From Stenotrophomonas sp. 364 (lineage in GTDB: Bacteria; Pseudomonadota; Gammaproteobacteria; Xanthomonadales; Xanthomonadaceae), in NCBI RefSeq assembly GCF_009832905.1, contig NZ_CP047135.1, positions 3,388,001-3,452,000 of the forward strand: a stretch of 64,000 nt of DNA. The letters run 5' to 3'. Below are positions 55,066 through 63,817 of the stretch, piece after piece. The translations under genes were made by a program, and so were the position numbers. Position 1 is the stretch's first letter. The number at the start of each line of letters is the position of its first letter. Below the pieces are notes generated by a model, which was given only the letters and a program-made list of their open reading frames with translations, did no database searches and was not told the DNA's origin.

Positions 55066-56031
55066 TCAGCGCGCGCCGCTGAACTGCGTCATCCGGTTGG
55101 CCATGTCCACCAGATCGTTGTAGCTGGCCATCACGGCTTCGGCCGAGCCCTGCGGCAGGCTCGCGCGGCCACCGCTCTGCAGCAGCATCTGCTCGCCGCG
55201 GGTGAGCGGCGTCTTGGTCTGCACGCGTTCGATGCGGCGGCCGGCGTCACGGGCCAGCGCATCGGCCGAACGCTCGACGTGACCCCACATCGCATCGCCC
55301 TGCCCCACCTTGTCGTCCTGCGCCTGCTGCAACAGCGCCTGGAATGCAGCCAGTTCGGTACGCGCCAGCGCCACGTCCGGTGCATCAGCGCTGAGCAGCT
55401 GGGTCAGCCGCTTGCCATCGCCCACGATCCTGAGCTGGTAGTACGCCAGCGAGCGGCCTTCGTCGGCTTCGATATCCTTGAGCTGCGCGGCACGTCGTTC
55501 GTCCTCGCGCTTCTCCAGCGCGGCATCCAGTGCGGTGCCGGCGGCAAAGAACGCCGCGTAGGCCTGCATCAGCGGCGCGTGCTGGCTGCGCATGCCGGCA
55601 TGGTCATCGCGCAGATAGTCTTCGCGGCTGTAGTAGCGGTCGGCCTGCTCGATGAGCGCGTACAGATCGACAAAGGTCTTCTGATACGCGCGTGCCGCCG
55701 GATCCAGGTCCGGCTCGGCCGGGGTCATGGCCAGTGCCGCCACCATCGGGGCGTTGCACGCATCGACGCGATGGGACAACACCGTGCCGGGGCCGCGCAC
55801 CTGCGTCTCGGTGCCGGTCGGGCCGGCCTGCGCGTCCTGCATCCACCCGGTGTATTGCAGGAAGCCTTCGTGGATCGGTTCCTCTACCGCATTGAAGCAG
55901 TGGATGTAGGCATTCACCTTTTCCACGCCCTGCGCATCGGCAACGGTGGAGGTGCCTTTGCTGCAGGCGCCAAGCAGGCCGGCCACGGCGAGGGCCGCGG
56001 CGAGGGAGAGACGGGAAACGCGCTGGGACAT
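55066..56031 (-). CDS. DUF3829 (YiiG-like) lipoprotein, copy 2
   Basis: 321 residues, lipobox LLGAC (C23). Shares with copy 1 the segments VNAYIHCFNAVEEPIHEGFLQYTGWM, RYYSREDYLRDDHAGMRSQHAPLMQAY and RRIERVQTKTPLT. The two are clearly paralogous but well diverged, so the tandem is old. Function unknown. Confidence 0.88.
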   Translation of the reverse strand: MSQRVSRLSLAAALAVAGLLGACSKGTSTVADAQGVEKVNAYIHCFNAVEEPIHEGFLQYTGWMQDAQAGPTGTETQVRGPGTVLSHRVDACNAPMVAALAMTPAEPDLDPAARAYQKTFVDLYALIEQADRYYSREDYLRDDHAGMRSQHAPLMQAYAAFFAAGTALDAALEKREDERRAAQLKDIEADEGRSLAYYQLRIVGDGKRLTQLLSADAPDVALARTELAAFQALLQQAQDDKVGQGDAMWGHVERSADALARDAGRRIERVQTKTPLTRGEQMLLQSGGRASLPQGSAEAVMASYNDLVDMANRMTQFSGAR

Positions 56032-56119
56032 GGCAGGGATCTAAAACACGGGGGGTGCGCACCTTAGCAGTTGCGCGTGCAGCCGCTGTCGACAACGTCG
56101 CACCAAACCGCCCTGCACC

Positions 56120-56938
56120 TCAATCCAGGAACAGATCCGGCAGCAGCGGCCGCGACGGGTCCACTGCATAACCGCTGAGATCGGTGATACCGGCTGCGGC
56201 CAGCACCTCGTCATCGAGCAGGAACTGTCCGCTGAAGCCTGCCGCGTCGCGGGTCAGCACGGCGTGCGCGGCATCGGCCAGGATCTCCGGCGTGCGGCAC
56301 CCGGCCACATCCACGCCGGGAATCATGTTGATCGCATCGGTGGCGATGATGGTGCGCGGCCACAGCGCATTGACCGCCACGCCCTGCGGACCGAATTCGG
56401 CCGCCAGCCCCAGGGTGACAAAGCTCATGCCCATCTTGGCCAGCGTGTAGCCGGTATGCGGGCCCCACCATTTCGGGTCCAGGCTCGGCGGCGGCGCCAG
56501 CGTCAGGATGTGCGGATTGGGCGCCTGCAGCAGGTACGGCAGGCAGGCCTGCGCGCACAGGAAACTGCCGCGTGAATTGACCTGCTGCATCAGGTCGAAG
56601 CGCTTCATCGGCGTATCCAGCGTGCCGCGCAGCCAGATCGCGCTGGCGTTGTTGACCAGGATGTCGATGCCGCCGAAGGTGTCCACGGTCGCAGCCACCG
56701 CGGCGCGCACCTGGTCCTCTTCGCGGATGTCGCACTTCAGCGCCAGGCCTTGCCCGCCGGCGGCGATGACCGCCTCAACCGCGCTGTGGATGGTGCCGGG
56801 CAGCTTCGGGTTGGGCACCGACGACTTGGCCGCGATCGCCACGTTGGCGCCATCACGCGCCGCGCGCAGGGCGATGGCCAGGCCGATGCCGCGCGAGCCA
56901 CCGGTGATGAAAATGGTCTTGCCTTGCAGACTGGCCAC
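56120..56938 (-). CDS. Short-chain dehydrogenase/reductase (HSDL2-like)
   Basis: 272 residues. The NAD(P) motif GGSRGIGLAI is near the N-terminus; NNASAI and the catalytic Y-x3-K (YTLAKMG) follow. The block PPPSLDPKWWGPHTGYTLAKMGM is characteristic of the HSDL2-like subfamily linked to fatty-acid metabolism. I chose the GTG at 56938 (protein MASLQGKTIFITGG) because GGAG lies 8 bases upstream. Confidence 0.9.
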   Translation of the reverse strand: MASLQGKTIFITGGSRGIGLAIALRAARDGANVAIAAKSSVPNPKLPGTIHSAVEAVIAAGGQGLALKCDIREEDQVRAAVAATVDTFGGIDILVNNASAIWLRGTLDTPMKRFDLMQQVNSRGSFLCAQACLPYLLQAPNPHILTLAPPPSLDPKWWGPHTGYTLAKMGMSFVTLGLAAEFGPQGVAVNALWPRTIIATDAINMIPGVDVAGCRTPEILADAAHAVLTRDAAGFSGQFLLDDEVLAAAGITDLSGYAVDPSRPLLPDLFLD

Positions 56939-57047
56939 GTCGAATGCTCCTGCGCATGAATGTCTCGCGCCAGTATGCCGCGCCCACAGAATTTTCACCG
57001 CGCCTTGACGATAGTGGCCTCCCGGTTACCGCTGCGAGGTACTTGCC

Positions 57048-57731
57048 ATGCGCCGTTCCCGTTGTCTGTTGCCTGCCCTGGGCCTGCTGCTGCTTGCCGC
57101 CTGCCAGAAAGACCCGGCCGAACCCGCCGCCCCGACCCCCACCGCCACGCCGAGCGCGCAGAAGATGGCCGCCGATGCCACGTTGCGCTGGAGCAATGCC
57201 GTGGTGTGGAGCGGCGATCTGAACAGCTGCCGCCAGGGTGAGGCGGCGGCCACCCGCGAGTGCCTGATCAAGGCGATGCAGGCCGGTGGGGCCAGCGCGG
57301 ATGCGGTGACGGCGGCCGGGCAACTGTCCAGTGCCGGTGAGCTGGCGTTTGTCAGCGCCTGGCATGACCACGATGGCATCGGCGTGGCCACGGTGGCCTA
57401 CCCGTTCCGGGCCAACACCAACGAGGGCACGCGGCTGGTGGATGCCGCCGGCAAGCGCATCGATGTGGACGCCGTACAGCTGGACGACACCGTACGTGCC
57501 GACCCGGGCGTGCAGACCCTGCTGGCCGCCCACCCACAGGCAACCCCGTTCGCACCGGCGCAGGCGGGCGGCAGTACGCCGCTGGACAATGGCGGCATCC
57601 GACTGCTGTACCGCACGCCACTGCGCGACTGCCATGCCTGCGCCGACGTCGGGCAGATTCAAATCGGCTACGACTTTGATGGAACGCGGCATTTCATCGG
57701 GCAGCAGGTGGTGCCGGTGACCGCACCCTGA
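57048..57731 (+). CDS. Hypothetical lipoprotein
   Basis: 227 residues with a lipoprotein signal (LLLLAAC, C19), then a Pro/Thr/Ala-rich linker and a compact domain with two cysteine pairs (SCRQGEAAATREC, DCHAC). I recognise no family. Likely a periplasm-facing lipoprotein. Confidence 0.8.
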   Translation: MRRSRCLLPALGLLLLAACQKDPAEPAAPTPTATPSAQKMAADATLRWSNAVVWSGDLNSCRQGEAAATRECLIKAMQAGGASADAVTAAGQLSSAGELAFVSAWHDHDGIGVATVAYPFRANTNEGTRLVDAAGKRIDVDAVQLDDTVRADPGVQTLLAAHPQATPFAPAQAGGSTPLDNGGIRLLYRTPLRDCHACADVGQIQIGYDFDGTRHFIGQQVVPVTAP

Positions 57732-57808
57732 CCGCAAAGCGGCCAACGTCAGGCCGCGCCGATGTCACATAGGGTGTTCGACGCATCGATACGCTGCCAG
57801 GGACGGCA

Positions 57809-58369
57809 CTACTTCTTGTCGATGGCCTCCAGCCTTGGCATGGGCAGAAGCCCGTGTGAGTAGCCCATGCTGCAGTTTCCGAGCGCATTGCACTCCTCCA
57901 CAATTTCATCCAGGGACGACATGCGCTGCGCCTGGGCAATGCGATCAAATCGACCGGCAACAACCGCCAACGGTGTTACCCCTTCACCGACAATCATCGG
58001 CTCTGAGCGTTCGAAGCGAGCGAGCACACGGTAATAGCCGGGCTGATCCAGCGTTGGTTGCGCCCCCTGCCCACCTGCAGGGTCGTCGTCGGGAACAACA
58101 AACCCGGACGACAGATCGTTGCTCTGCGCCGCATCGCGGCTGGCGAACAATACGCGGGCCCCGAAGCCGGGGTAGTAAAGCACCACGACGACGTCCCTGC
58201 CCGCCAGCTTCTCCGGCGCGGTCAGCAGCTGGGTCGGCGAGACATAGCACACGCCGCCGCTCATCCGGTAGGCGCATATAACTTCGGCGCTGTTCACGGG
58301 AGCCGGCCCCCCTCCTTGGCATCCTGCCAGCGCCAGGGCAATCAGTCCCGATCCTCTGATCCTTCTCAT
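57809..58369 (-). CDS. Hypothetical lipoprotein, full-length member of a tandem pair
   Basis: 186 residues with lipobox LALAGC (C17). Visible blocks: CAYRMSGGVCYVSPTQLL, VVLYYPGFGARVLFASRDAA and a C-terminal NCSMGYSHGLLPMPR. No known family recognised. The next gene upstream (58463-59043) is a relative carrying a frameshift before this same C-terminal block. Confidence 0.8.
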   Translation of the reverse strand: MRRIRGSGLIALALAGCQGGGPAPVNSAEVICAYRMSGGVCYVSPTQLLTAPEKLAGRDVVVVLYYPGFGARVLFASRDAAQSNDLSSGFVVPDDDPAGGQGAQPTLDQPGYYRVLARFERSEPMIVGEGVTPLAVVAGRFDRIAQAQRMSSLDEIVEECNALGNCSMGYSHGLLPMPRLEAIDKK

Positions 58370-58462
58370 CTCAGCTCCTGTAGCAGGCTACCAAGCCGCA
58401 TCTTCTTTCCGTCAGCCGTGGACAGGGTGCCGGGGCCGCACCGCAAGGCGAGAGAACGCGGG

Positions 58463-59043
58463 CTACTCCAGCGCATCGGTTGGTTTCTCCGCGGTTCCGA
58501 TACGTGGCATTGGCAGGATTCCACCCATGTACTCCATCCTGCAATGCGGGCGTTCCGCGCAGTGTTCACGCATCTGGGTGAGGGTCCTGAGCTGCTCGAT
58601 TCCGCTCAGATCTGAGAGCGCCCACCTACTACAAAGGGCACCACCACGCCTTCGCCAACCACAACAGGCTGCGAACGCTTGAACGTGCCATGGACTCTGT
58701 AGAAACCGGTCGCCCTCAGTTCGTCCTTGACGGGGTAGTCGCCCTCGACCTGCGTGTTGTCGATAAGCAGCGCTGAGGCAAGATCGTTTGCGTCGGCCGC
58801 ATCGCGGGTCGCAAACAGCGCACGCGCACCATCGCCGGGGTAGAAGATGACCACCGCAATGGCACGGCCTTCAAAAGCCTCAGGCGTTTGCAGCAGCTGC
58901 ACCAGTGACACGTGACAGGCACCCGCTGCCATACGGTACTCGCAGGGGTTTGACGCGGAATTTGCCGTTGATCCAGTACGTCCGCCGCACCCCATGGTCG
59001 AGATCAATGCAGCCGCTGCGAGCATTGACAGAACCGCCCTCAT
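58463..59043 (-). pseudogene. Hypothetical lipoprotein, frameshifted near the 3' end
   Basis: The main frame from the ATG at 59043 (AAGGGG upstream) encodes lipobox TMGC (C19), CEYRMAAGACHVSLVQLL and VVIFYPGDGARALFATRDAA, as in the neighbouring paralogue, but stops at 58606 after GGRSQI. In another frame the same strand continues DLSGIEQLRTLTQMREHC, then RMEYMGGILPMPR to a TAG at 58463, matching the paralogue's C-terminus (ECNALGNCSMGYSHGLLPMPR). A single-base indel near 58606-58615 therefore truncates the protein by about 50 residues. The truncated 145-residue product may still be made. Confidence 0.8.
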
Positions 59044-59332
59044 CGAATCCCCTTCGTACGTCGGGGCACAGAGAAGCATTCCATCGCGCGCGCGACAATA
59101 AGCACAGGCTGCATCAGCAGGAACAGCCGCCCCGCGAGCCGCAGGGCTTTCAACGGATCTGGCCACGTCGTGCATACGGCTGACGGTGGACACATGCGAA
59201 AGAGACCGACCGCAGACACAACGAGACTTCTGTTGACCAAGCCATTCATGCAACGCTTTCCTTCATTCCTTTGCAGCCCACGTCCTTATCAACCTCACAA
59301 AGCAAGCGCGCATCTCCGCGCTCCCACTCCCC
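59044..59332. other. 289-bp spacer without a recognised gene
   Basis: No open frame here has a ribosome-binding site and family resemblance. It should contain the promoter for the minus-strand lipoprotein pair. Confidence 0.4.
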
Positions 59333-59698
59333 CTACTCGCGATAGAGCACCGGGGCCATCTCGCCACGGGCAAGCTGTTCTACCTCGGCAAGGCTGTCAA
59401 CAACCAACACCGAGTACGTCAGCTCGACGCCCGAATCGAGCTTTCTATTGGTCTTGTCCGAGTCAACCTGAACCTCAATCAGCTTTCTGATGCCGGCAAA
59501 GCGATAGCTTGCTTTGTTGCCATCAACTTCCAAGTGTCCATCTTCGCTCAGATCTTCGCTCTCCATGGCAAGCTTCTTTGCGTCCAGCAGCGCCTGCTCA
59601 TCATCCCCCGCCTCAATCAGATAGACATTTTCGTGCAGGAGGAATGATTCCTGCCGTTCGTACTTGAAGTAGAAAACCGCATGAGCGCAGTACCACAT
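59333..59698 (-). CDS. DUF4288-family protein
   Basis: 121 residues starting MWYCAHAVFYFKY, with ENVYLIEAGDDEQALLDAKKLA and ELTYSVLVVDSLAEVEQL. The WY..H..F...N.x.I.A.....A...A layout is the DUF4288 pattern. Small soluble protein of unknown function. Upstream GC content is lower than in neighbouring genes. Confidence 0.8.
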   Translation of the reverse strand: MWYCAHAVFYFKYERQESFLLHENVYLIEAGDDEQALLDAKKLAMESEDLSEDGHLEVDGNKASYRFAGIRKLIEVQVDSDKTNRKLDSGVELTYSVLVVDSLAEVEQLARGEMAPVLYRE

Positions 59699-59819
59699 GG
59701 AACCCCCTGAAAATTCTCTTGCCGCTGGATTTTGGATGGCACTTGATTCGCCGCCGAATAGCTTGACCTACGAACGGCGCGTCCAGCGACAATGACATCA
59801 TCGCCGGTGCATCCACGGC

Positions 59820-60341
59820 TCATTGGTCCCCCGGAACCCCATAGCCGCGCACCTGCCGCCGCAACAGATGCGGCACGATCACCCGATGTACCGGCGCCAC
59901 CGGCAGCATGTACAGCCGCCCGAAGGCATTGTGCGTATGCACCACCGTGGCGATCTCCAGCGCGCCGCCACGCCATTGCAGTGCCAGTTGCACGTGCAGG
60001 TGGCGGTCGTCGTCCTCCAGCACGATCGCCTCGCGCGTGCACCACTGCACGGTGAAGATGCCCAGCCGTTGGCCGGGTACGGGGTCGGCCGCGTCCTGCA
60101 CGGCACGCAGCGACCCCAGGTCCTTCATCCCCAGCAGCCGCATGCCACCGTTGCGCACCGCCATGAGCCCGTCGAACCAGCCTGGCACGGTGGACGCCAT
60201 GTCCTTGTAGGCCTGCAGCGCCGAGCGACCGCCGCGTGGCACCGTCGCCCGGCACGCGTGCACGAAGTCGGCGCCGGGCAATTGCGCATGCAGCACGTTG
60301 CCGGAATCTACCGGGACCCCGCGCACCACCGGCGCACTCAC
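59820..60341 (-). CDS. DUF2867-family protein
   Basis: 173 residues from a GTG that overlaps the kinase stop by 4 bp (GTGA). LPGADFVHACRATVP, GWFDGLMAVRNGGMRLLGMKDLG and THNAFGRLYMLPVAPVHRVIVP match the DUF2867 fold, which is seen in proteins that bind hydrophobic ligands or sit at membranes. The role is probably linked to the upstream kinase by translational coupling. Confidence 0.82.
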   Translation of the reverse strand: MSAPVVRGVPVDSGNVLHAQLPGADFVHACRATVPRGGRSALQAYKDMASTVPGWFDGLMAVRNGGMRLLGMKDLGSLRAVQDAADPVPGQRLGIFTVQWCTREAIVLEDDDRHLHVQLALQWRGGALEIATVVHTHNAFGRLYMLPVAPVHRVIVPHLLRRQVRGYGVPGDQ

Positions 60342-61000
60342 GGCTTGGGCCCCTGCCCTTCGTTGTCTTCCCAGTGCAGGATCTTCCGGGTGACGAAGCG
60401 ATAGACCGGTTTGCCGGTGCGGAACCACAGATCGCGTACCCACGAGGTGCGCTTCAGCAGCCGCTTCTCCACCGGGGTCAGGTGCTGTCGGCAGTACATG
60501 CGCTTGTGCTTGAGCAGGTGGCGCAGGTCTTCGCGGGCCAGCAGGCGCATCCAGCGCGAGCGCGGGTTGCCGATCACCGCCAGCTGGAAGTCGATCAGGG
60601 CCGGCGAGCCGTCCTCGCGTACCAGCCAGTTGGCTTCCTTGGCCAGGTCGTTGTGCGCGATGCCATGCCGGTGAACGCGCTGCAGCAGCCGGCGCGCGGC
60701 ACGGAAATAGGCCAGGTCGCCCTGCGGCGGACGCTGGTACATCGCATCGCCGGCCATGAAGCTGCGGTCCAGCCAGCGCCCGTTCCAAGACAGCAGGGCC
60801 GGGGTGTCGGCCATGCCGTCCAGGTGGGCCAGCGCGCGCGCCTCGCGCCGGGCCAGCCACCACGCGGGCAGCCGCAGCCACCACGGGGTGGCGCCCAGGT
60901 CGCGGCGGACAAAGCGCTGCCCGTCCTGCTCGATCAACAGAATGCAGCCGAAACTGTCGGCCTTCAGGGCATGCGGAGCGGGATCAGGGGGGCGGTTCAT
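60338..61000 (-). CDS. Small RIO/LPS-kinase-like phosphotransferase
   Basis: 220 residues with a kinase-like core: catalytic HND118LAKEAN124WL and a metal-binding D137FQ. The N-lobe is short (RFVRRDLGA). This H-N-D-x3-K-E-x-N pattern is typical of RIO-like and lipopolysaccharide-core kinases, not of eukaryotic-type Ser/Thr kinases. A basic C-terminal stretch (RLLKRTSWVRDLWFRTGKPVYRF) may contact the membrane. Substrate unknown. Confidence 0.85.
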   Translation of the reverse strand: MNRPPDPAPHALKADSFGCILLIEQDGQRFVRRDLGATPWWLRLPAWWLARREARALAHLDGMADTPALLSWNGRWLDRSFMAGDAMYQRPPQGDLAYFRAARRLLQRVHRHGIAHNDLAKEANWLVREDGSPALIDFQLAVIGNPRSRWMRLLAREDLRHLLKHKRMYCRQHLTPVEKRLLKRTSWVRDLWFRTGKPVYRFVTRKILHWEDNEGQGPKP

Positions 61001-61090
61001 GGCGCCATTCTAGGCGTGCGATCGCGTTCATTCACTGTAGATCACGCACGTTGGCCGCCGCTGGCCGGCAGTCAGTCACCTTCACACCTC

Positions 61091-61103
61091 TATAATCCGA
61101 CGA
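61091..61103 (+). promoter_or_regulatory. -10 box placing the transcription start at the DedA-PAP2 start codon
   Basis: Consensus TATAAT (61091-61096) ends 6 bases before the ATG at 61103, and no ribosome-binding site is possible between them. If used, the mRNA would be leaderless. Confidence 0.5.
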
Positions 61104-63100
61104 TGGACTCGTCATGGATCGATACCACGCTTGCGTGGATCTCAGCTCACCCCGTGCTCGCCGGTGCGGTCATTTTCCTCATTGCCTTCTGCGATGCGGT
61201 CATCGTGCTGGGCGCGATCGTGCCCGCGCTGCCGCTGCTGTTCGCCGTGGGCGTGTTCATCGGCCTGGGCCAGATCTCCGGCCCGTACGCGGTGGCATGC
61301 GCGGCGGTGGGTGCGTTCGCCGGCGACGGCATCAGTTACTGGGTGGGCCGCCGCTGGGGCGACCGGCTGCGCGGCTTCTGGCCCTTCAGCAAATACCCTC
61401 AGCTGCTGGACCGCGGCGAGACGATGTTCCGCCGCAATGCCTTCAAGAGCATCCTGGTCGCGCGCTATGTCGGGGCGATCCGCCCGTTCGTGCCGGCCAT
61501 TGCCGGCATGATGAAGATGCCGCTGTCGCGCTACTTCCAGGCCAGCGGTATTGCCAGCCTGTCCTGGGCGGTGCTGTTCCTGGCGCCGGGCTGGGTGCTG
61601 GGCGAAGCCTATGACGCGGTGGCGGCCGTGGCCGGGCGGCTGGTGATGGTGCTGGGGCTGGTAGCGGTGCTGATGGGCGTGGTGTGGGCGATCGTGCTGT
61701 ACGGGTACCGCTGGTCGGCCTCGCGCATGGACAGCTGGCTGGCGGCGCTGCTGCGCTGGTCGCAGCGCCATCCCACCCTGGGACGTTACTCGGTGGCCGT
61801 GTTCGACCCGCAGCGTCGCGAGTCGGTGCCGCTGGCCATGCTGGCGCTGATGCTGCTGTTGCTGGGCTGGTGCTGGTTCGCGCTGCTGATGGCCGTGGTG
61901 GCGCACGGCGAGCCGCTGCGCCTGGACATGGTGGTGCACCAGGCGATGCTGGCCCTGCGCAACCCGCTGGCCGACTACCCGATGGCCGCGCTGGCGTCGC
62001 TGGGCGCGTGGCAGGTGCTGCTGCCGGCCACGGCGGCCGGCATGGGCTACCTGGTCTGGCGCCGGCGCTGGATGGCGGCCGCGCATTGGCTGGCCGCGCT
62101 GGCCTTCGGGCTGGCGCTGACCAAGCTGCTGGGCGCCACGGTGCACGTGGTGCGCCCGCCGGATGCCAGCAGTGGCTTCGGCTTCCCGTCGGTGTCGGTG
62201 ACCATGGCCACCATCATCTTCGGCTTCTTCGCCGTGCTGATCGCGCGCGAGCTGCCCGGGCGCACGCGCGTGTGGCCGTACCTGCTGTCGGGCATCGTGG
62301 TGAGCCTGATCGGGTTTGCGCGGCTGTACCTGGGCGCGCATTGGCTGAGCGATGTCATCGGCGGCATGCTGTTCGGCATCTTTTGGCTGCTGGTGCTGGG
62401 CATCGCCTACCGCCGCCGCTTCAACCGCTCGTTCTGGGTCAAGCCGGTGGCCTGGCTGTTCTACGGCGTGTTCGCCGTGGCCGCGCTCTGGTACGCGCCG
62501 CGCAACATTCCGCTCAAGCTGGCGCGGTTCGAGCCGGCCCAGCCGGCCCCGGTGGACATGACGGCTGCGGCGTGGCTGCAGGACGCCTGGCGGGAGCTGC
62601 CGGCGCGTCGCAACGAGTTCGATGACGACCAGCGCTGGCCGCTGGACGTGCAGGTGGCCGGCCCGCTGGCGCCGCTGCAGAAGCGCCTGGAGAGCCAGGG
62701 CTGGCGCGTGCAGCCGCAGGCCGGGTGGGAACAGGCGCTGCTGATGCTCGACAAGTCCGCCACGCCCGACGAAGTGCCGGTGCTGCCGGCCACGCTGGAT
62801 ACCCAGGTGGAGTCGCTGCTGATGCTGCGCGCGGGCAATGCGCCCAATGAGATCTTCGCGCTGCGCGTGTGGCCGGCGCCGGCGCGGCTGCAGCCGGGCA
62901 ACCAGCCACTGTGGCTGGGCAGCGCGCAGACGCTGCATTACCAGCAGCATTTCCACCTGATCGGGATGTGGCGGCCGATGCGCGGCATCGACCCGTCGTT
63001 GAAGGCGGTGCGCGACGCGCTGGACGGCCTGCCGCAGCAGGTGGACACGCATCCGGAAACGCAGATGCCGGTGCTGCGGGTGCGCACGGACGCGGAGTGA
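61103..63100 (+). CDS. DedA-PAP2 fusion membrane protein (LssY-type C-terminus)
   Basis: 665 residues. Residues 1-205 are a DedA/VTT domain with [13 protein letters not shown] and [16 protein letters not shown]. Residues about 245-440 are a PAP2 phosphatase-like membrane domain with H413 and D417 in GAHWLSD and R351-P-P, but the PSGH motif reads P362-S-V-S, lacking the usual His. The last about 180 residues are an LssY-like domain outside the membrane. DedA proteins act as undecaprenyl-phosphate or phospholipid flippases, and PAP2 enzymes dephosphorylate lipid phosphates, so a lipid-carrier recycling role is likely, but loss of the His leaves the phosphatase step in doubt. Confidence 0.9.
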   Translation: MDSSWIDTTLAWISAHPVLAGAVIFLIAFCDAVIVLGAIVPALPLLFAVGVFIGLGQISGPYAVACAAVGAFAGDGISYWVGRRWGDRLRGFWPFSKYPQLLDRGETMFRRNAFKSILVARYVGAIRPFVPAIAGMMKMPLSRYFQASGIASLSWAVLFLAPGWVLGEAYDAVAAVAGRLVMVLGLVAVLMGVVWAIVLYGYRWSASRMDSWLAALLRWSQRHPTLGRYSVAVFDPQRRESVPLAMLALMLLLLGWCWFALLMAVVAHGEPLRLDMVVHQAMLALRNPLADYPMAALASLGAWQVLLPATAAGMGYLVWRRRWMAAAHWLAALAFGLALTKLLGATVHVVRPPDASSGFGFPSVSVTMATIIFGFFAVLIARELPGRTRVWPYLLSGIVVSLIGFARLYLGAHWLSDVIGGMLFGIFWLLVLGIAYRRRFNRSFWVKPVAWLFYGVFAVAALWYAPRNIPLKLARFEPAQPAPVDMTAAAWLQDAWRELPARRNEFDDDQRWPLDVQVAGPLAPLQKRLESQGWRVQPQAGWEQALLMLDKSATPDEVPVLPATLDTQVESLLMLRAGNAPNEIFALRVWPAPARLQPGNQPLWLGSAQTLHYQQHFHLIGMWRPMRGIDPSLKAVRDALDGLPQQVDTHPETQMPVLRVRTDAE

Positions 63101-63121
63101 CGCAGGAGCCGGTCCACGCAT

Positions 63122-63178
63122 GACGTAGTGCCGGGTTCTACCCGGCAGGTGCGGGTAGGTGCGGATGCATTGTTGCGT
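63122..63178. repeat. GTAG-type palindrome variant
   Basis: CGTAGTGCCGGGTTCTACCCGGCAGGTGCGGGTAG: a TGCCGGGT..ACCCGGCA hairpin with GTAG ends, in the convergent gap after the DedA-PAP2 gene. Confidence 0.75.
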
Positions 63179-63202
63179 CAAGCAGCGGGGCAGCGCCCCG
63201 CG

Positions 63203-63798
63203 CTACGCGGGGGGTGTCAGGTCGGGGATCCAGGCCAGCAGGTGCTGCAGGCGCTGGTGGGGGTCGTCCTGCTGCAGCAGCTGCAGGCGCTGCGGCTCGT
63301 CCAGTGGCAGTAGTTCGGCCAGGCGCCAGCCTACCCAGGCAGCCTGCTCCAGCTGGGCCGGATGGGTCGGGGCGAAGGCCGCGCCGGCCTGTTCGACGAT
63401 GTGCTCCAGCACGGTGGCCAGCAGCGCGTGTTCCGGGCGCAGTTCGTCGTCGTGGTCGGGGGTGCCCATTCCACGTCGGCCAGCACCAGCCCGTTGTCGC
63501 GGATGCGCGTGCGCAGCACATGGAAGCGACGCTGGCCGCGCAGGCGCAAGACCAGCACGCCGTCGGCGCCCACGTCGAAATCCTCGACGCGCGCTTCCAC
63601 GCCATAGGCCGCCGGCACCGCCGGCGACCCCACTTCATCGCCATCCAGAATCAGGCAGACGCCGAACGGGATGTTCTGGCGGCTGCACTCGCGCAGCATG
63701 TCCAGGTAGCGACGTTCGAACACGCGCAGGCCCAGCGCGGCGCCAGGCAGCAGCACCACGTGCAGCGGGAACAACGGCAGCGACGCGGTATCGGTCAT
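63203..63798 (-). pseudogene. LON substrate-binding-domain protein, frameshifted
   Basis: From the ATG at 63798 the frame encodes LPLFPLHVVLLPGAALGLRVFERRYLDMLRE and VEARVEDFDVGADGVLVLRLRGQRRF, the PUA-like N-terminal domain of Lon (ASCH/LON superfamily, YcaP-like stand-alone proteins). After VLADVEW it drifts into low-complexity Thr/Pro/Arg sequence. The continuation of the domain (PDHDDELRPEHALLATVLEHIVEQ...LAWIPDL to TAG at 63203) is in the -1 frame, across a G5 tract at 63458-63462 (C5 in the coding strand). Adding one C restores one 198-residue protein. Either a true frameshift or a sequencing error in the homopolymer. Confidence 0.8.
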
Positions 63799-63817
63799 GG
63801 CCTGGGGCGTGCCCGCC

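Noticed and set aside
58366..58569. 67-codon minus-strand frame between the paired lipoprotein genes
   Set aside because: The frame that matches the neighbouring lipoprotein's C-terminus is a different one; this frame has no similarity to anything recognised.
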